A stretch of DNA of 64,000 nt. Origin: Aporrectodea caliginosa. Its lineage: Eukaryota; Annelida; Clitellata; Crassiclitellata; Lumbricidae. This document shows, piece by piece, positions 1 through 11,212 of the stretch; position 1 is the stretch's first letter; each line of letters begins with the position of its first letter. Below the pieces are notes generated by a model. The model made no database searches. It worked only from the letters and a program-made list of their open reading frames with translations, and had not been told where the DNA came from. The stretch is from positions 58,564 to 122,563 of the forward strand of contig JACEVL010000107.1 in the NCBI GenBank assembly GCA_020284085.1, read 5' to 3'. The translations under genes were made by a program, and so were the position numbers.

Positions 1-2024
1 TTCTTCATCCTCTTTTATAGACTACCACAATATGTGTAACTGCCTTCCTCAGGTGTGTCCTTATTCACTGCTGCTCTGACTACAGACTGTGCTTGGCCAA
101 AACTTCGATATCATTCTTTGATCTCTCACGCTGCTCTTGTGTAGGTCCTTCGCTTTAATAAATTTCTTTCCATTTTATGAATCAAGATTCTATACTCTCC
201 TGCCATATAACCCCTCTGACCTTCTCTCTGAGCTACTTGGAAAGCCCAGTCTTCTGGAATCTTGATGAGACTTTGAGCGCCCATCGAAGAGCAAAATGAC
301 TCAAGGTGCGTGAAACTTCTAATCACTTGCGCAACCCCTAAATATTCTCAAATGTGGATGAAATTGCACCTGAATTATTTTTTTATATAGTGGACTCCAT
401 TGGCACCCTCTAATAATAAAAACTGAAACTTTATATTTTGCCATGTAGTCGTGGACCAGTCTAATCCCCAGTCTCACAATTTTACTTTCCACTACTTCTT
501 CACTTCATTGGAACTCTATACAACACTTATGGATACAGTTTTTGCTGCCACTGGGACAATACGGGGAACTGCTTGTGAGACTGCCCTCTCATGAAATCCA
601 GTGCGATGAAGAGAGCAGCGACGAGCAATCGAATATCAGGGCAATGGAAGTGTCGTGGTGGCATTGTGGAAAGACAGCAAGCCAGTGTTCGTAGCATCAG
701 ACCATGTCGGTGTGACTCCAACTGTGTCCAAGAGGACGCTACTCAAGTGTTTACAAGTTAACTGCCCTATGATGATTTACTCAGCACAGCAAGCACAATG
801 GGTGGTACTCGACCTTAGGGCCTACTTGATAGGTTAAGTCAATGCAGGCCGGGCATGCGCGGTAATAAGTCAGGGTTCTGCTTCTGCACCCATGCCGTAA
901 GCGCATGTATAGTGACTGCCTGAAAGGTGCACTGTGGGAGGTTGGTGGGGGAAAGGATCAGTTTTGGAGTTTGAAAGCGATAAATCAAAACGAACCCTGC
1001 TCCTGGGAAGTTTCAGCCAGCTTGCTGGGTTGTTGCACTGAAAGCAGTTCTACCCGGCATACGCTATGACAGTGACGCCCACAATAATTATGGAGAAAGG
1101 AAACACTGAGGACCGTTGCAAACTGTGGATGGCTGCAGCAAAAACACACTGCACATGTGCGTGAAGTCCAACAAACGCCTTCATCAGAAGTGTTTCACAG
1201 CTTTTCATATTCCAGCGTTGCATCTATAGAGTCGAACACATGAACAGTCAGAATTTTAACAATTTCGATGCCACTGAGTACAAATCTTAGTCATTTCTGA
1301 TATAACAATAAGTTGATGCTGAAAACATTACACTTCAGACGGTTTTAACAGCAATTATCAATTTTTATTACGTTATTGTGTTACAATATAATTTCATAGG
1401 CTACATGTTCGATATTTCACATGTTGTTAGTAGACTATCGGCCCAATGTTCGCAAAGCGAACATATGCAAATTTGCATACCTTATTTTAGAATAGTCAAA
1501 AAACATAATACATACGTTCAAACATAGCCATCAAGGCCCCAATAATTATCACAGTTCATAAAAAATTGTCCTAATAAAGTTTTGGTCCAAAACGGGTCAA
1601 CTTTGGCTGCTTCTCTCTGGTAGATCTACTCACCAGTGGTAACGCCCGTATATTTGAATCCCAAGTTGCTCTATCCTGTTGTGGACGGACCGGCTCTGGC
1701 CGATGGACTCTTCTGCTGAAGGGGTGTGTGGACTCTACCAGGATGCCTCATAACTCCCTATCTCAGCAATTCTTCGGTGGGTCCACTCCCGTAAGTCCTC
1801 TGTCAGGAGATTTAGTAGCAACCACAAAGTTCAACGGACAACGTTCGAACAGTTCAATCGTTTATTAAAACTTAACAGCAGATGTCTACGAAAGGAACAA
1901 ACTTCACACTCAACTCAATCTCTCCAAGAAGACTGACTCTCTAACATATAAGCTCTGATTAAAGACTCTCGAAAAATTCCCTCCTCCTAACTGTGGAAAC
2001 CGAACCCCTTTTATAGGGAATTCC
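1..2024. other. No recognisable gene; two adjacent palindromes
   Basis: I see no convincing coding region, RNA gene or transposon end here; the open frames are short and resemble no family. The one structured spot is 1447-1478, where a 17-bp palindrome (TGTTCGCAAAGCGAACA) is followed after one base by a second (ATGCAAATTTGCAT). The second consists of two head-to-head octamer-like ATGCAAAT cores. Confidence 0.5.
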
Positions 2025-2372
2025 GGTTAAGAAAATGAGCCGGTTAAGCAATGAAATACATATGGTTAAATTCTTGGAGTTAACCTCCCATTACCACCAT
2101 AAGAACCAGAGGTTAACATCTGGAAAACCTTTACCAATAAAACCCATGAGATTACCGCCTGGTTAAATCCTAAACTTAACCGCCCAAAAAGACCACGTAC
2201 TTCTCGGTTAAAATAGCCCAAACGTTAACCGCCAAAGTTAACCGAAATGTACTTAACCGGTTAAAATAGCACATAAGTTATCCGCCCAAGTTAACCAAAA
2301 ATGTACTTAACAACCTCATCACCTATGTACCTAATGACCTTACCTATGTACCTAATGACCTTATCACACATT
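2025..2372. repeat. GGTTAA-rich tract ending in a 25-bp direct repeat
   Basis: The motif GGTTAA or GTTAAC recurs many times between 2025 and 2310 at irregular spacing, mostly with the same orientation. It is followed by two near-identical copies of ACCTATGTACCTAATGACCT (about 2322-2368). The tract is non-coding and its nature is unknown. Confidence 0.55.
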
Positions 2373-2910
2373 ACTCACTACACTCACTAACCTTAAAATA
2401 AAGGGAAATTGGAGGTTTCTCCACACTGTATATAGTTCCCGCTGGATTTGATCATGTAAAATGTAGGCCCATTCCTTCTCTTTTCCCGATAGCGATCGAA
2501 TAATTATAGCCTCAACCCTGCTCATTTTTTCAATGAATTGATCGGATGAGTCCCAACCCTTCACCACCGCTCGCCCGTTTGAATAGACGCCACGCAATTT
2601 AGTGTCCCCGTGCAAGGTCCGTGCTAGCCCAAAATTTAAATATCTGAAATAAACCAGCATGGACAAGCGAACCGCGATCCACACGCTCTCTATAATAGCA
2701 CAGAGGCGCATGAGACGCAACATACGCAGCTCTAACCAATGTACCTAGATGACGTCTTTGGTTTTGTCGGAGAAATCCCGAGATGCCTGGCGAATGCTCT
2801 ATTAAGAAGGCCGTGTGCCGAATGACGTTATTAGAAATCAGAAATGACGACATATTTTTGGAACGGTAGGCTAGTCCAGTTCGACATTTTAAATGTCCGT
2901 ATATCGGCAT
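2364..2910 (-). other. Two overlapping unrecognised minus-strand open frames
   Basis: Two overlapping minus-strand frames (2599-2910, 103 codons; 2364-2723, 119 codons) could be one coding stretch joined by a frameshift. The downstream frame contains the run GDTKLRGVYSNGRAVVKGW and a charged helical stretch, and looks more protein-like than the surrounding random frames. I do not recognise a family. It may be a fragment of a retroelement or a lost gene; it may also be noise. Confidence 0.2.
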
Positions 2911-3236
2911 TTGAAGTAAATTACGAGCTGAAAATAATCGCGTTTACCACAAAGCCTCGTTAGAATGTTTTACAAAAAAATTCAAATCGATAAGGCGTTA
3001 CCTTTTGGAGCCTCTAGTAGGATGGAAAAACAAACAAGCATTCAAACAAACATAGCCTACAAACAAAGAAACATACAAAGAAGCAGAAGGACAGACTTTG
3101 AGAAATATTGTATAAGATTATTATATAGGAAACACTCATTCAGTTTGTAACTAATTATAATTTATTTAATGAAACTGCAGTTAACTAAAAAAAACACATG
3201 AAACAATTCCTGAATATTGTATTTTTTTGGTTTTAG

Positions 3237-3601
3237 TTGTCGTAAAAGTCAAAGTTAAAATTTGCGACATAGCGTTTAGTCCTACAGCTTCCATTGACCT
3301 AAAGTCACTTCATAAAACAATAGAAGATCTTCGAAACAGAATCAAACCAAGATCACATCAAACAGATAAACTCATCAATCAACTGAAGGATGAAGGCATA
3401 GAAATCCTGAACTCTCAACTGGACAGACAGACTGTGGTCGTTTGGATCTGGTGTCGTTCACAATCAGCCCTTAAATATATTCAGAAGCTGTACAAATCGA
3501 ATCAGCTGAGCGATGTATTCGAAAATATTCAACCATCTACTTCAAAACGGATCAACGTCGATAGTAATCAATTCAAGAAAACCGTTGGCACGTTCCAATG
3601 A
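3237..3601 (+). CDS. Unrecognised coding exon, probably terminal or internal
   Basis: An open frame of about 121 codons follows a good splice acceptor (polypyrimidine tract then TTTTAG ending at 3236). There is no ATG at its beginning, so it is read as an exon rather than a whole gene. The product begins with a beta-like stretch (VKVKICDIAF) and a charged helical part (residues about 20-55). A hydrophobic core (QTVVVWIWCRSQSALKYIQ) and a short helix (SNQLSDVFENI) follow. The frame closes at TGA 3599-3601; a donor just before the stop cannot be excluded. The NHL-type exon at 6332 lies downstream on the same strand, so both may belong to one gene interrupted by the intronic element at 4323-6245. 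No function can be assigned. Confidence 0.5.
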
Positions 3602-4322
3602 ACTCACTCGTAATAAGGAAAATTTTAAACGCGCAACCAAGACATAGAGCTAAGTTGCATGAAAATACATAGACAGCGTTAGCTAACAAAATTAGTAGGA
3701 TGTTGAGGCGGAAATAGAAAACCTGAAATTTATGTGAATAGAGTTAAGTGAATTGAAAACAGAGACTCAGAAACAGAGGCTGGGAAAATGTTTCTAATAG
3801 AGGGAGAAACTTTATCTACCAAGAAAGGTTTTCATAAAGCGCAGTATTATCGTCAAGCTACTGAAATTGTGTATGTCGCCTAATATGAGTGAAATCAAGA
3901 CATTAGATGAAACCATAAAGTGGAATTGGAAGACAAAGTATAGAAATGGTAACCCACACGTGGATAAGGCACAGAGGCAACAAAAGGCTTGTAGTCAGAA
4001 TCCGTACTGTAAAAGTATGAGATGCACGATGATAAATGACAAGGACTGGTAATCAAAATGAGACCAAGTAATTGGTGTGTCGCTAATGAGAAACAAAAAT
4101 CAGTTAATTAGAAAGAGAATAATTTTTTAGGTTAAAAGGTTGAAAGTGAAATATGTAGGCCTAAGCAGTAGAAACCAGCAGCAGACAAACTCAGAAGGAA
4201 GACAATGGAAGAGACAATGCGCAGCAAAATAATAATAACACTTGCAAGATGCACCTCAATTCTAATTAATAGAAATTAGCATAGCACAAAAACAAAAATA
4301 AAAAAATTAAAACTAACTACTA
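3602..4322. other. Probable intron or intergenic DNA
   Basis: AT-rich sequence with no recognisable coding region or transposon end. It lies between the exon ending at 3601 and the piggyBac-type element. Confidence 0.4.
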
Positions 4323-4809
4323 TTAACCCATTCATGGCCATGTTCCAAAATTCGAACACGCCAGAAAAATACATATTTTTTAGGCAGGGTACCAGCTGAA
4401 TATTGTATTCGTAAATACATGATGTCATTGGTAAATAGCAAGGTGAAGGTCGCTTGTTTTTATAAAAATCAGGATGATTTTCGTCTGGCAAATAATTGAT
4501 TAATTGTAAAATTTAGCCGTTCGGAAAAAGCGAAACTTCAAAAATTTCGTTTTGTGTGAACCTGCACAGGTAAAATTATTTTATCTCCTATTATAATTAG
4601 CTCAAATGTTGCTTTTGTTGTATCAAATGGCAGCTTTGTTCCTTTGGAGCCTAAAATTGGCCTACTATACACAAATCGCAATGTTCCAATACTGGAACAT
4701 GGCTACATGGCAATGCAATTCTCAGTATTATAACACTTCATACGCTTCTGTCGTTCAGTGCGTCTGTAAGTGTAGGCCTATTATTTTGTCCTAAGCCAAG
4801 CGCTATATT

Positions 4810-5035
4810 GTATTGTATTTGAACACTTGTTATAGCGCCTCAACCAGATTTCACATTCAGAGGCGCTCCCGACTACTGCTGTTGTCAGAGTTTCACGCCG
4901 AAGCGCATGAGCAATTGCGAGTGAAGGACTTGCCCAGGAGGTACCTACGCGGCGGCTTGAGGTGGATTCGAACCCGCAACCCTCCGGCTGCAAGGCACCA
5001 AATATACCCCTAAACCACCGCGCCCCAGTATATTG
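4810..5035 (-). mobile_element. tRNA-derived SINE with LINE-like 3' tail
   Basis: Read on the minus strand, the 5' part (about 5035-4960) is tRNA-like. It has an A-box-like TGGTTTAGGGGTAT and a B-box GGTTCGAATCC. The 3' part ends in GTCGGGAGCGCCTCTGA and, after a short spacer, GGCGCTATAA. Nearly the same tail closes the retrotransposon fragment at 63670-64000, suggesting that LINE family as the mobilising partner. The SINE sits inside the piggyBac-type element. Confidence 0.75.
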
Positions 5036-5109
5036 TGTTGTGTAGTGTGTTGTATTGTACTCCACGTTTATAATGCGACCGAGTCACCCGCAGTAAAGAT
5101 CCAAGAAAT

Positions 5110-5200
5110 TAATCTCTGATAAACCGACCCGACCGGGAAGCGAACCCGGGGCGCCGGCGTGACGAGCGAGCACCAGCCCACTCGGCCACTCAGGATCCTA
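5110..5200 (-). mobile_element. tRNA-like SINE head
   Basis: On the minus strand there is an A-box-like TGGCCGAGTGGGCTGG and a B-box GGGTTCGCTTCCC. A short acceptor-like pairing (GATCC with GGGTC) resembles a serine or leucine tRNA fold. The anticodon arm is not convincing, so this is called a tRNA-derived repeat rather than a working tRNA gene. Confidence 0.55.
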
Positions 5201-5337
5201 TATGTAATGCTTTCTCAATGCTTATATTATTTGTTGCATTCAAATAACGTATGCACACATTTTTATAGTAGCCTAAGCAGAAAAACTTTAAAATCAATAT
5301 ATTCAACACTCGTTGTTATGCCTTTGTTTCAGCCACA

Positions 5338-6048
5338 ATGAATGTACGGACCTTTTATGAGAAGAAAAAAACTGTAACTGCCCCAACGCTAAATGAATTA
5401 CTTGACAATATTACAACCCGCAGTTTCAGTTCTGCAGATGTTTTCATAACGCCACCTGGCGATGAATCTGATGGTGACTCTGACAAATCCAACACAGAAA
5501 AAGGCAGCGACTACATTGCAGATCATTTGAGAAGCAAGATTTTGAATTAGATTTTGAAGCTACAATAGATGCAGAAGATAGTGGGGACAGTGATGGAGAG
5601 GAAGAGCACAGTGTAGCTATTCCAGAAGGAAGTAATAAAAGCAGAGCTGCAGCAAAGAAGAGAAAAATTTCAAAGACTGTGGAAAGGTGGAAGAATGGTG
5701 ACTTGAAGCCACAGCACGTTAGTGGTTTGAGCGCCGTTTCTCAACAATGTTATCACACACAAAATACCCCTACAGAACTTTTTGAAATGTTCTGGCCCAT
5801 TGAATTCTTTGAGTACATCAAGAACCAGTCTGAACTGTATGCCAGACAGTGTAATGCTACCAGTATATTTGAAGTAACAGTTGATGAACTGAAGCTGTTC
5901 TTCACGGTGTTGATGATATCAGGTTATAGTTCACTACCTCGAAGAGACTTGTACTGGAGTTTAGATGCAGACATCAGAAATGTAGCTGTTGCCCAGGCCA
6001 TGCCAAGAAACAGAATCTTCATTTTGCAGACAACACTAACTCAGCAGC
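5338..6048 (+). pseudogene. piggyBac-type transposase remnant (N-terminal half)
   Basis: The frame starts at ATG 5338 with a short basic segment (MNVRTFYEKKKTV). An acidic, serine-rich region follows (residues about 35-70, GDESDGDSDKSN) and reaches a stop at 5550. A +1/-1 frameshift near 5533 reconnects it to the next frame, which continues the acidic region, then has a basic KKRKISK (nuclear-signal-like). The start of the piggyBac core follows: TPTELFEMFWPIEFFEYI, DELKLFFTVLMISGYSSLPR, LYWSLDADIRNVAVAQAMPR. This is the DDE_Tnp_1_7 entry region. Coding similarity stops near 6048, where the right inverted arm begins, so the catalytic aspartates and the C-terminal cysteine-rich domain are absent. 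It cannot encode an active enzyme. Confidence 0.85.
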
Positions 6049-6331
6049 TGACGACTAGTTTCGCTTTTTCCGTACGGCTAAATTTTACAATTAATCAATT
6101 ATTTGCCAGACGAAAATTATCCTGATTTTTATAAAACAAGCGACCTTCACCTTGCTATTTACCAATGACATCATGTCTTTACGAATACAATATTCAACTG
6201 GTACCCTGCCTAAAAAATATGTATTTTTCTGGCGTGTTCCGATTTATTTATAATACCAATATTAATAAATAAATTTTAGAATATGATTACCCTAAATATG
6301 CGCACTAATCATTGTTCTGTTTTTATTTCAG

Positions 6332-7233
6332 TCATGCGATCGATTCGCTTCAACTTCACTCACAGAATCGTCGCAGGAGAAACAGAAGGTATAAGAGGAA
6401 TGACTAAACTGCGAAATGAAATCTATATTCTCTGTCGATCATATTCTAAGGATCCAAACGTAATTCGTGTCTTTGAGGATCGAAGTCCATTTCGTCTTCA
6501 GAAGGAAATTAAAATAAAAGAGATTAAATATCTCAGAGACATTGGATCCAGTAAGAAGGAAAATTGTCTCTACGTCTCTGACTCAAGTTGCATCTGGAAG
6601 ATAATAAGAAAAACACGTGACGAACACAAAATCATCAGATGGCTGACCCATGATTCTAAGTCAAATAACCATTGGTCAGTGTCCAAAGATGGTCACTTAT
6701 TGATAGCCGATTCTATGTCGTCCATTCTGACAATCTACGGATCAGACGCGAAACTTATTCGATCCATTCATTTAACAAGAGACATCAAGAAACCAAATCA
6801 CGCAGTGGAAACATCCATCGGGAATTTCATCATCCTTCACAAATTGATTGAACAGGAAAATGATATCAAGAGTGGATCAAAGGGGAGACAGAGTGTAATG
6901 AAATGGGGCATAAGTGAAGTTACCAGAGATGGGCAGATGGTGATCCGTCGTTTTATGCCTTCAAATGAAACTCAACGACTGCTATCTTTACCGGAAAAAA
7001 TTATAACTAGGCCTAATCAATATTTCTTACTCGATTCAGACGATCGAGTGTTTATCGCTGACAGAAGGAATAATAGAATTATTCTCTTGGATTCCGATCT
7101 CAAATGGAATCAAATTCTTTCTACAATACGAGAAGAAAGACAGGGGTTCATTGCTCCTTGGAGTCTGTGTTACGACGAAGAAAAGAAACAATTTATCGTC
7201 AGCGTATATCAGGAAGTTAATATTTACACTTAG
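6332..7233 (+). CDS. NHL-type beta-propeller exon
   Basis: An open frame of about 300 codons begins after a strong acceptor (TGTTTTTATTTCAG, ending 6331) and ends at TAG 7231-7233. The product has repeated propeller-blade strands of NHL or SGL type. Examples are NCLYVSDSSCIWKI, GHLLIADSMSSILTIYGSD, RVFIADRRNNRIILLDSDL and a closing FIVSVYQEVNIYT. NHL propellers bind RNA or protein partners in TRIM-NHL proteins and other animal proteins; no RING, B-box or coiled coil is visible here, so the class is open. The 3237 exon may supply an upstream part of the same protein. The frame is intact, so this may be a live gene; the ATG at 6334 follows the acceptor almost directly and could be either a start or an internal methionine. 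Confidence 0.7.
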
Positions 7234-7539
7234 GCTATAGTCGAAATGACCTCAATTTCTGTGCATAAATGCTGACAAACAAATGTTCCTTTAGAACTCT
7301 TCCAGGTTATGAGATAAAAATACTAATTTCAACAATGTAGGCCTATTATAATTGTAATATTTAATTTTTTGAACTCTTCTTGTAAGCATCTGAAAGGCGA
7401 ACTTAATTTGTGAAACTGGACACTGGTGGTGTTGGAAAGGCAGACAGCAACAATAATAATTGTCAAGCGTCATAGGCTATACAGATCCCGACTCTGTCTA
7501 GAATCTTGTGATGGGAAAGCACATAGCCTACAAATCATT
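7234..7539. other. No feature seen
   Basis: Short AT-rich interval after the NHL-type exon. It probably holds that gene's 3' untranslated region. No clear AATAAA signal close to the stop was identified. Confidence 0.35.
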
Positions 7540-8351
7540 TAAAAACACAAACAGAATGTTGATTACATCAAAGAACCGATACTGGAGAAAAACTTTGAAA
7601 GTACAGTAACAATTAAGTGAGTATCCTGATGGCGAATACGAAAACCCATACGGGCGAAAACCCTACAGGTGCCAATTATGTCATAAATCATTGAATCAAG
7701 ATGGTGCTCTGAAAAGGCACATGAGAATCCATACTGGTGAAAACCATACAGGTGCCAGCTATGTCAGAAAGACATTTAATCATTTAATCACGGTGCTCAT
7801 CTGAAAACGCACACGAGAACCCATACTGGCCAAAAACCATACGAATGCCAGTTGTGTCACAAATCATTTATTCGAGGAGAGACCTTGACGGTGCATATGA
7901 AAACCCACACAAGAGTTAAACCATACATATGTGAGGGTTGTAATAAAGGATTCACCGATATTGGACATCTAAAGAGTCACAGAAGAACTCATGCAACTGA
8001 GAAAAACACTCGCGCAATAAACCTTATACCGAGAGCAGTTCTTCAGCCAAGCAGTTTAAACTCCATGCAGGAACACCGCAACATTATCTTAAAATGACAA
8101 GTAAAGTGATTGCTAACCTGTGTGATAATTTCATCAGAATTAGTAGGCCTAGTCCTTTTCCGAATATTACAGATGGTGGAAGTCTGTATATTGCAAAGTT
8201 CAAATCTCCAGTGAATACAAAAGTGTCTTTATCAAAATCTTTTGGATGTGGCATTTGCGACGACATGCTTGAAATAGAAAAGGAATTTTTGGAGCATTTT
8301 TCTAGCCATCGATTTTCTCCACCTGATGATATAGCTGCTGACCTGTGCTGA
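7540..8351 (+). pseudogene. C2H2 zinc-finger gene, copy A (frameshifted)
   Basis: Four C2H2 fingers can be read, but not in one frame. Finger 1 is at about 7655-7737 (CQLCHKSLNQDG), finger 2 at about 7745-7830 (shifted by indels), finger 3 at about 7835-7915 (CHKSFIRGETLTVHMKTH) and finger 4 at about 7930-7992 (CEGCNKGFTDIGHLKSH). The linkers are of the TGEKPY type, as in DNA-binding transcription factors. A C-terminal segment in another frame (8094-8351) holds a partial finger-like motif (CGICDDMLEIEKEFLEHFSSH) and ends SPPDDIAADLC. Alignment with copy B (49607-50840, minus) shows that copy A lost one base near 8009, which separates the finger array from the C-terminal segment. Calling it a pseudogene assumes no sequencing errors. 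Confidence 0.75.
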
Positions 8352-8414
8352 ATTGTTATTCCGCGTAATTACAGTTGAAAACATATGGAATTAGATTTAT
8401 AATGAACAGGTGCT

Positions 8415-8545
8415 ATTATGGAAGTGCAGGATACCTACATGTACATAAATACGAATAGTTACTTTGTACCACTTTCATTTCAGAATACTTAGACAGTAGG
8501 TATTCTGATGTAGTGAATCCAGGGATTGCTCCTTATGTAATTGTA
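8415..8545 (+). repeat. 3' block shared with zinc-finger copy B
   Basis: This block is similar, in inverted orientation, to 49426-49550, just downstream of copy B. The similarity shows that the duplication included the 3' flank. It ends abruptly at CCTTATG, where copy B continues into a retrotransposon endonuclease fragment. Confidence 0.65.
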
Positions 8546-8884
8546 AGACTATAATTGCTGCATGCCTTCCAAATGAAATTTTATGCAATCTGCTAGTAAA
8601 GACGGAGTAAAGACTTTAGCTCTGGATTCCACTACTTCACTAATTTATTGTTAAATATTAAATTTAGCTGCACAAATACTTCGGCTGGACTAGATATTTA
8701 ATAGACCGGTTAGCTGTTCATCATTTTGTGAGACTATTTTTAGACTCTTAATAAAAATTATTGTCGGTGTTTTAATAACATATTAAATATTTCGATTAAT
8801 TGGCTTATTCTACTTAGATTAAGTGTTAGGCGTTATGCTTGGTCATTACGAAATATAAATGTGTAATCAAGATTATCAAATGTT

Positions 8885-9120
8885 CTGTATAATATATTGG
8901 TTTCTTGTTGTCTTTGGTAATATTTATGTTAATTCTGTTATTAGCCTCTAAGTAAATAGGCTGCATGTCGTGCATTGCACATGTACTTTAATTTCTCTGA
9001 ATGGAATATGATACTCTTAAAAACGCATTTTGGTCAGCTGTTTGATGGCCACTCGTTGAGCGCTTCTGTGAGACTCTTAGTGGCGCTTTATAAATGTCTT
9101 GTTACATTACATTACATATT
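8885..9120 (+). mobile_element. Retrotransposon 3' end with ATTAC-repeat tail
   Basis: 8893-9013 resembles 51990-52105. The segment then ends in a hairpin-like GCGCTTTATAAATG followed by TTACATTACATTACAT. A short simple-repeat tail after a GCGCTTTATAAA-type hairpin is typical of L2/CR1-like LINE and SINE 3' ends. No coding part is visible here. Confidence 0.5.
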
Positions 9121-9274
9121 TGTTTAATAGGCTACATGTTCGCTGAAATTTTATACTTCGCATTGATAGTTTTCATTTATGATCAACTCAATTATATCCT
9201 TATTCGAAAGTAACGTGAGCACTGAGCAGCCTTACTGTAGAGTAGCTTAAGAGTAAAGCTTTAGTGGCAAATTC

Positions 9275-9820
9275 ATTCATTCATTTCAGAGATTTATATA
9301 GCGCCCCTTCAAGATTATGACGCATGTAGGGTACTTTCACATGGCTACCTACTCTAAAATCACTGTGAGTTTAAGATGCTGATACTACACATAGATGTAA
9401 TTTTCTAACAGCATGTACTCCATCTTATCTCAATGTCTTCGCTTCTCCTCAGTCTCTTCCATTCCTGGTCACACAGTTTGTCCTCGTAGTCCAAGCCCCA
9501 AACTTTCAAAGTCATTATTATTATGCCTTTATTAGTGATACTATAATTGCGAAATCATCACTAGTGGTCGCTAGCTGTGATAGTACCGCGTATATGAGGA
9601 GTATAGGTCCTTACGTCATGCATAACGCTGATCGTTAGCTTTATAAAACCAGGACGGTTTTACAGTGGGACTCTCACCGTGCCTCAACTCTAAGCCTAGG
9701 GAAGCTACTCCCCTTTCGTCTAAATTATCTATCAGAATGGCGGAAGTGTCGTCCGTGATTCCCGGATGTGATGGGGAATGACTTTCGACTCCCACGACGC
9801 GTCAGTATTCGTTGTGATCC
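9275..9820. repeat. Composite dispersed repeat
   Basis: 9275-9345 carries, on the minus strand, the tail ATCTTGAAGGGGCGCTATA and an ATTC-repeat end, as in the LINE at 63670. The stretch 9620-9815 (from CAGGACGGTTTTACAG to CGACGCGTCAGTA) resembles 53460-53620 and 55245-55405. It is non-coding. Confidence 0.55.
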
Positions 9821-11212
9821 ATCATCATCCTACGTGTAGTCTGTACAGTTGATTACCGTGATTTCATATCCAGATTTCATTACTACCTCTGGAAGTCTAA
9901 GCATATCTACGGGAGTCGGATTTCGAACCCCATACCCAATCTATCATTGGAGCAGTAACATCCTGTCTCTATTTTAGTGCAAGATCTACGGATTTTTCTT
10001 CACACAGGATCTGTCAACATGGAATGGACAAAATCCGCTTGCTATTGAGTCATGTTTATAAATAGGTCAAAAATTTAAATTATAATATCAAGTGAGCTTC
10101 TAATTTGCAATGCAGTAGGCTAACACAAAACCTCTGATTTGTTTCGCAAAGCCTTGACAATAATCATAGGCTATCTCGTTAGGCCAATAAGTTCTAGTCT
10201 TATTTAAAGTCTACACGAAGCTCACTTCGACTGCAATTTCGTATAAGCTTAGAGCAGGAATCGATGTAGAAATTACTATGCTCGGATCTGAAGGACAGCG
10301 CGATTGGTCTTCCAGGGGGCGCCAGGGATTTGCGAAAAATCATTATTTTTATTAAATATTACAATAGTTTTAGTAGTGCTTAAAGTGTAAAAAAGAAGTG
10401 CCTGGACGCCCCTAACGGTCTTACCTTTCCCTCCCCTCCTCCCACCAATACCCTTTTCCCAACCCCTCTCTCCAACTTCCCATCCTTACTCCCATCCCTT
10501 CCCCAGTCCCTCTCCTCACCCCTCTCCCTCCAATCAGAGGTGCGACTATAAAATGTTTCCTGAGGTGATCATATTGCAAACGCCAAAGGCACCATCGAAG
10601 CCGTGAGTACTGAGTTTCCATGCGTAGGCTATAGGCCTAACGACTAGGGTGTCTGAGGGAGCGTCATGAGCTCCCTCAGCGTGGTCTGGGGCGGAGCCCG
10701 AGAAGCCAACGCATTTTGTAGCAATTGTCATCAAATGGAACACGTTATAGGCTCTTGTTTCCAGCAGTTTCTGAACGATAAAGTTATGAGAACTTCATGG
10801 TTTAGCCAGATTCCCAGACTAACACCACAACAATTTCATTGTTTTATTTTAAAAGAAACAGGTTTCGTCTTTACCTTTCGCCTTTCGGCTCTTTCAGAAG
10901 TGTCTAGTTAATTTTTGCAGTCAAAATCCATTTTAAAAAAATTCTGTTTTTGTAAAAATTATTGGCTATGCATCTTTGTCCAGTTGTATAGCCGATCGAC
11001 GCCGCTACCTTGTTAGCAGATATTCTCAATAGGCTTTGCAATCCTGTGGCACACAATTTCCCCGGTGACTTCTTGTGAGACGAAGCCTAGAAAATGCTCT
11101 CCGGAACAAAATGTGACTGGTATACGGCAAGGGTATATCGTCATGCGGAGCAGACTGACTTTTGTATAAAGAAACAATTCACTTAATTCCAATTCACAAT
11201 TTTCAACTCTTA
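9821..11212. other. No gene seen
   Basis: Intergenic DNA with a pyrimidine-rich block at 10420-10530 and a possible degenerate transposon end near 10309 (GGGGGCGCCAGGGAT). The short open frames do not resemble known proteins. Confidence 0.4.

Larger units (their letters stand above)
4323..6245 (+). mobile_element. Degenerate piggyBac-type element with ~190-bp inverted arms
   Basis: The left end is TTAA (4323-4326) followed by CCCATTCATGGCCATGTTCC. The stretch 4350-4540 is repeated in inverted orientation at 6053-6245 with high identity. Between the arms is a broken piggyBac transposase frame (5338-6048). The right end stops at GGCGTGTTCC and lacks the last ~25 bp and its TTAA, so the terminus has been lost. 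A palindrome-like GTTCCAATACTGGAAC lies at 4683-4698, matching the end palindrome of the element at 18428. Two tRNA-derived SINE pieces are inserted inside. Confidence 0.8.
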
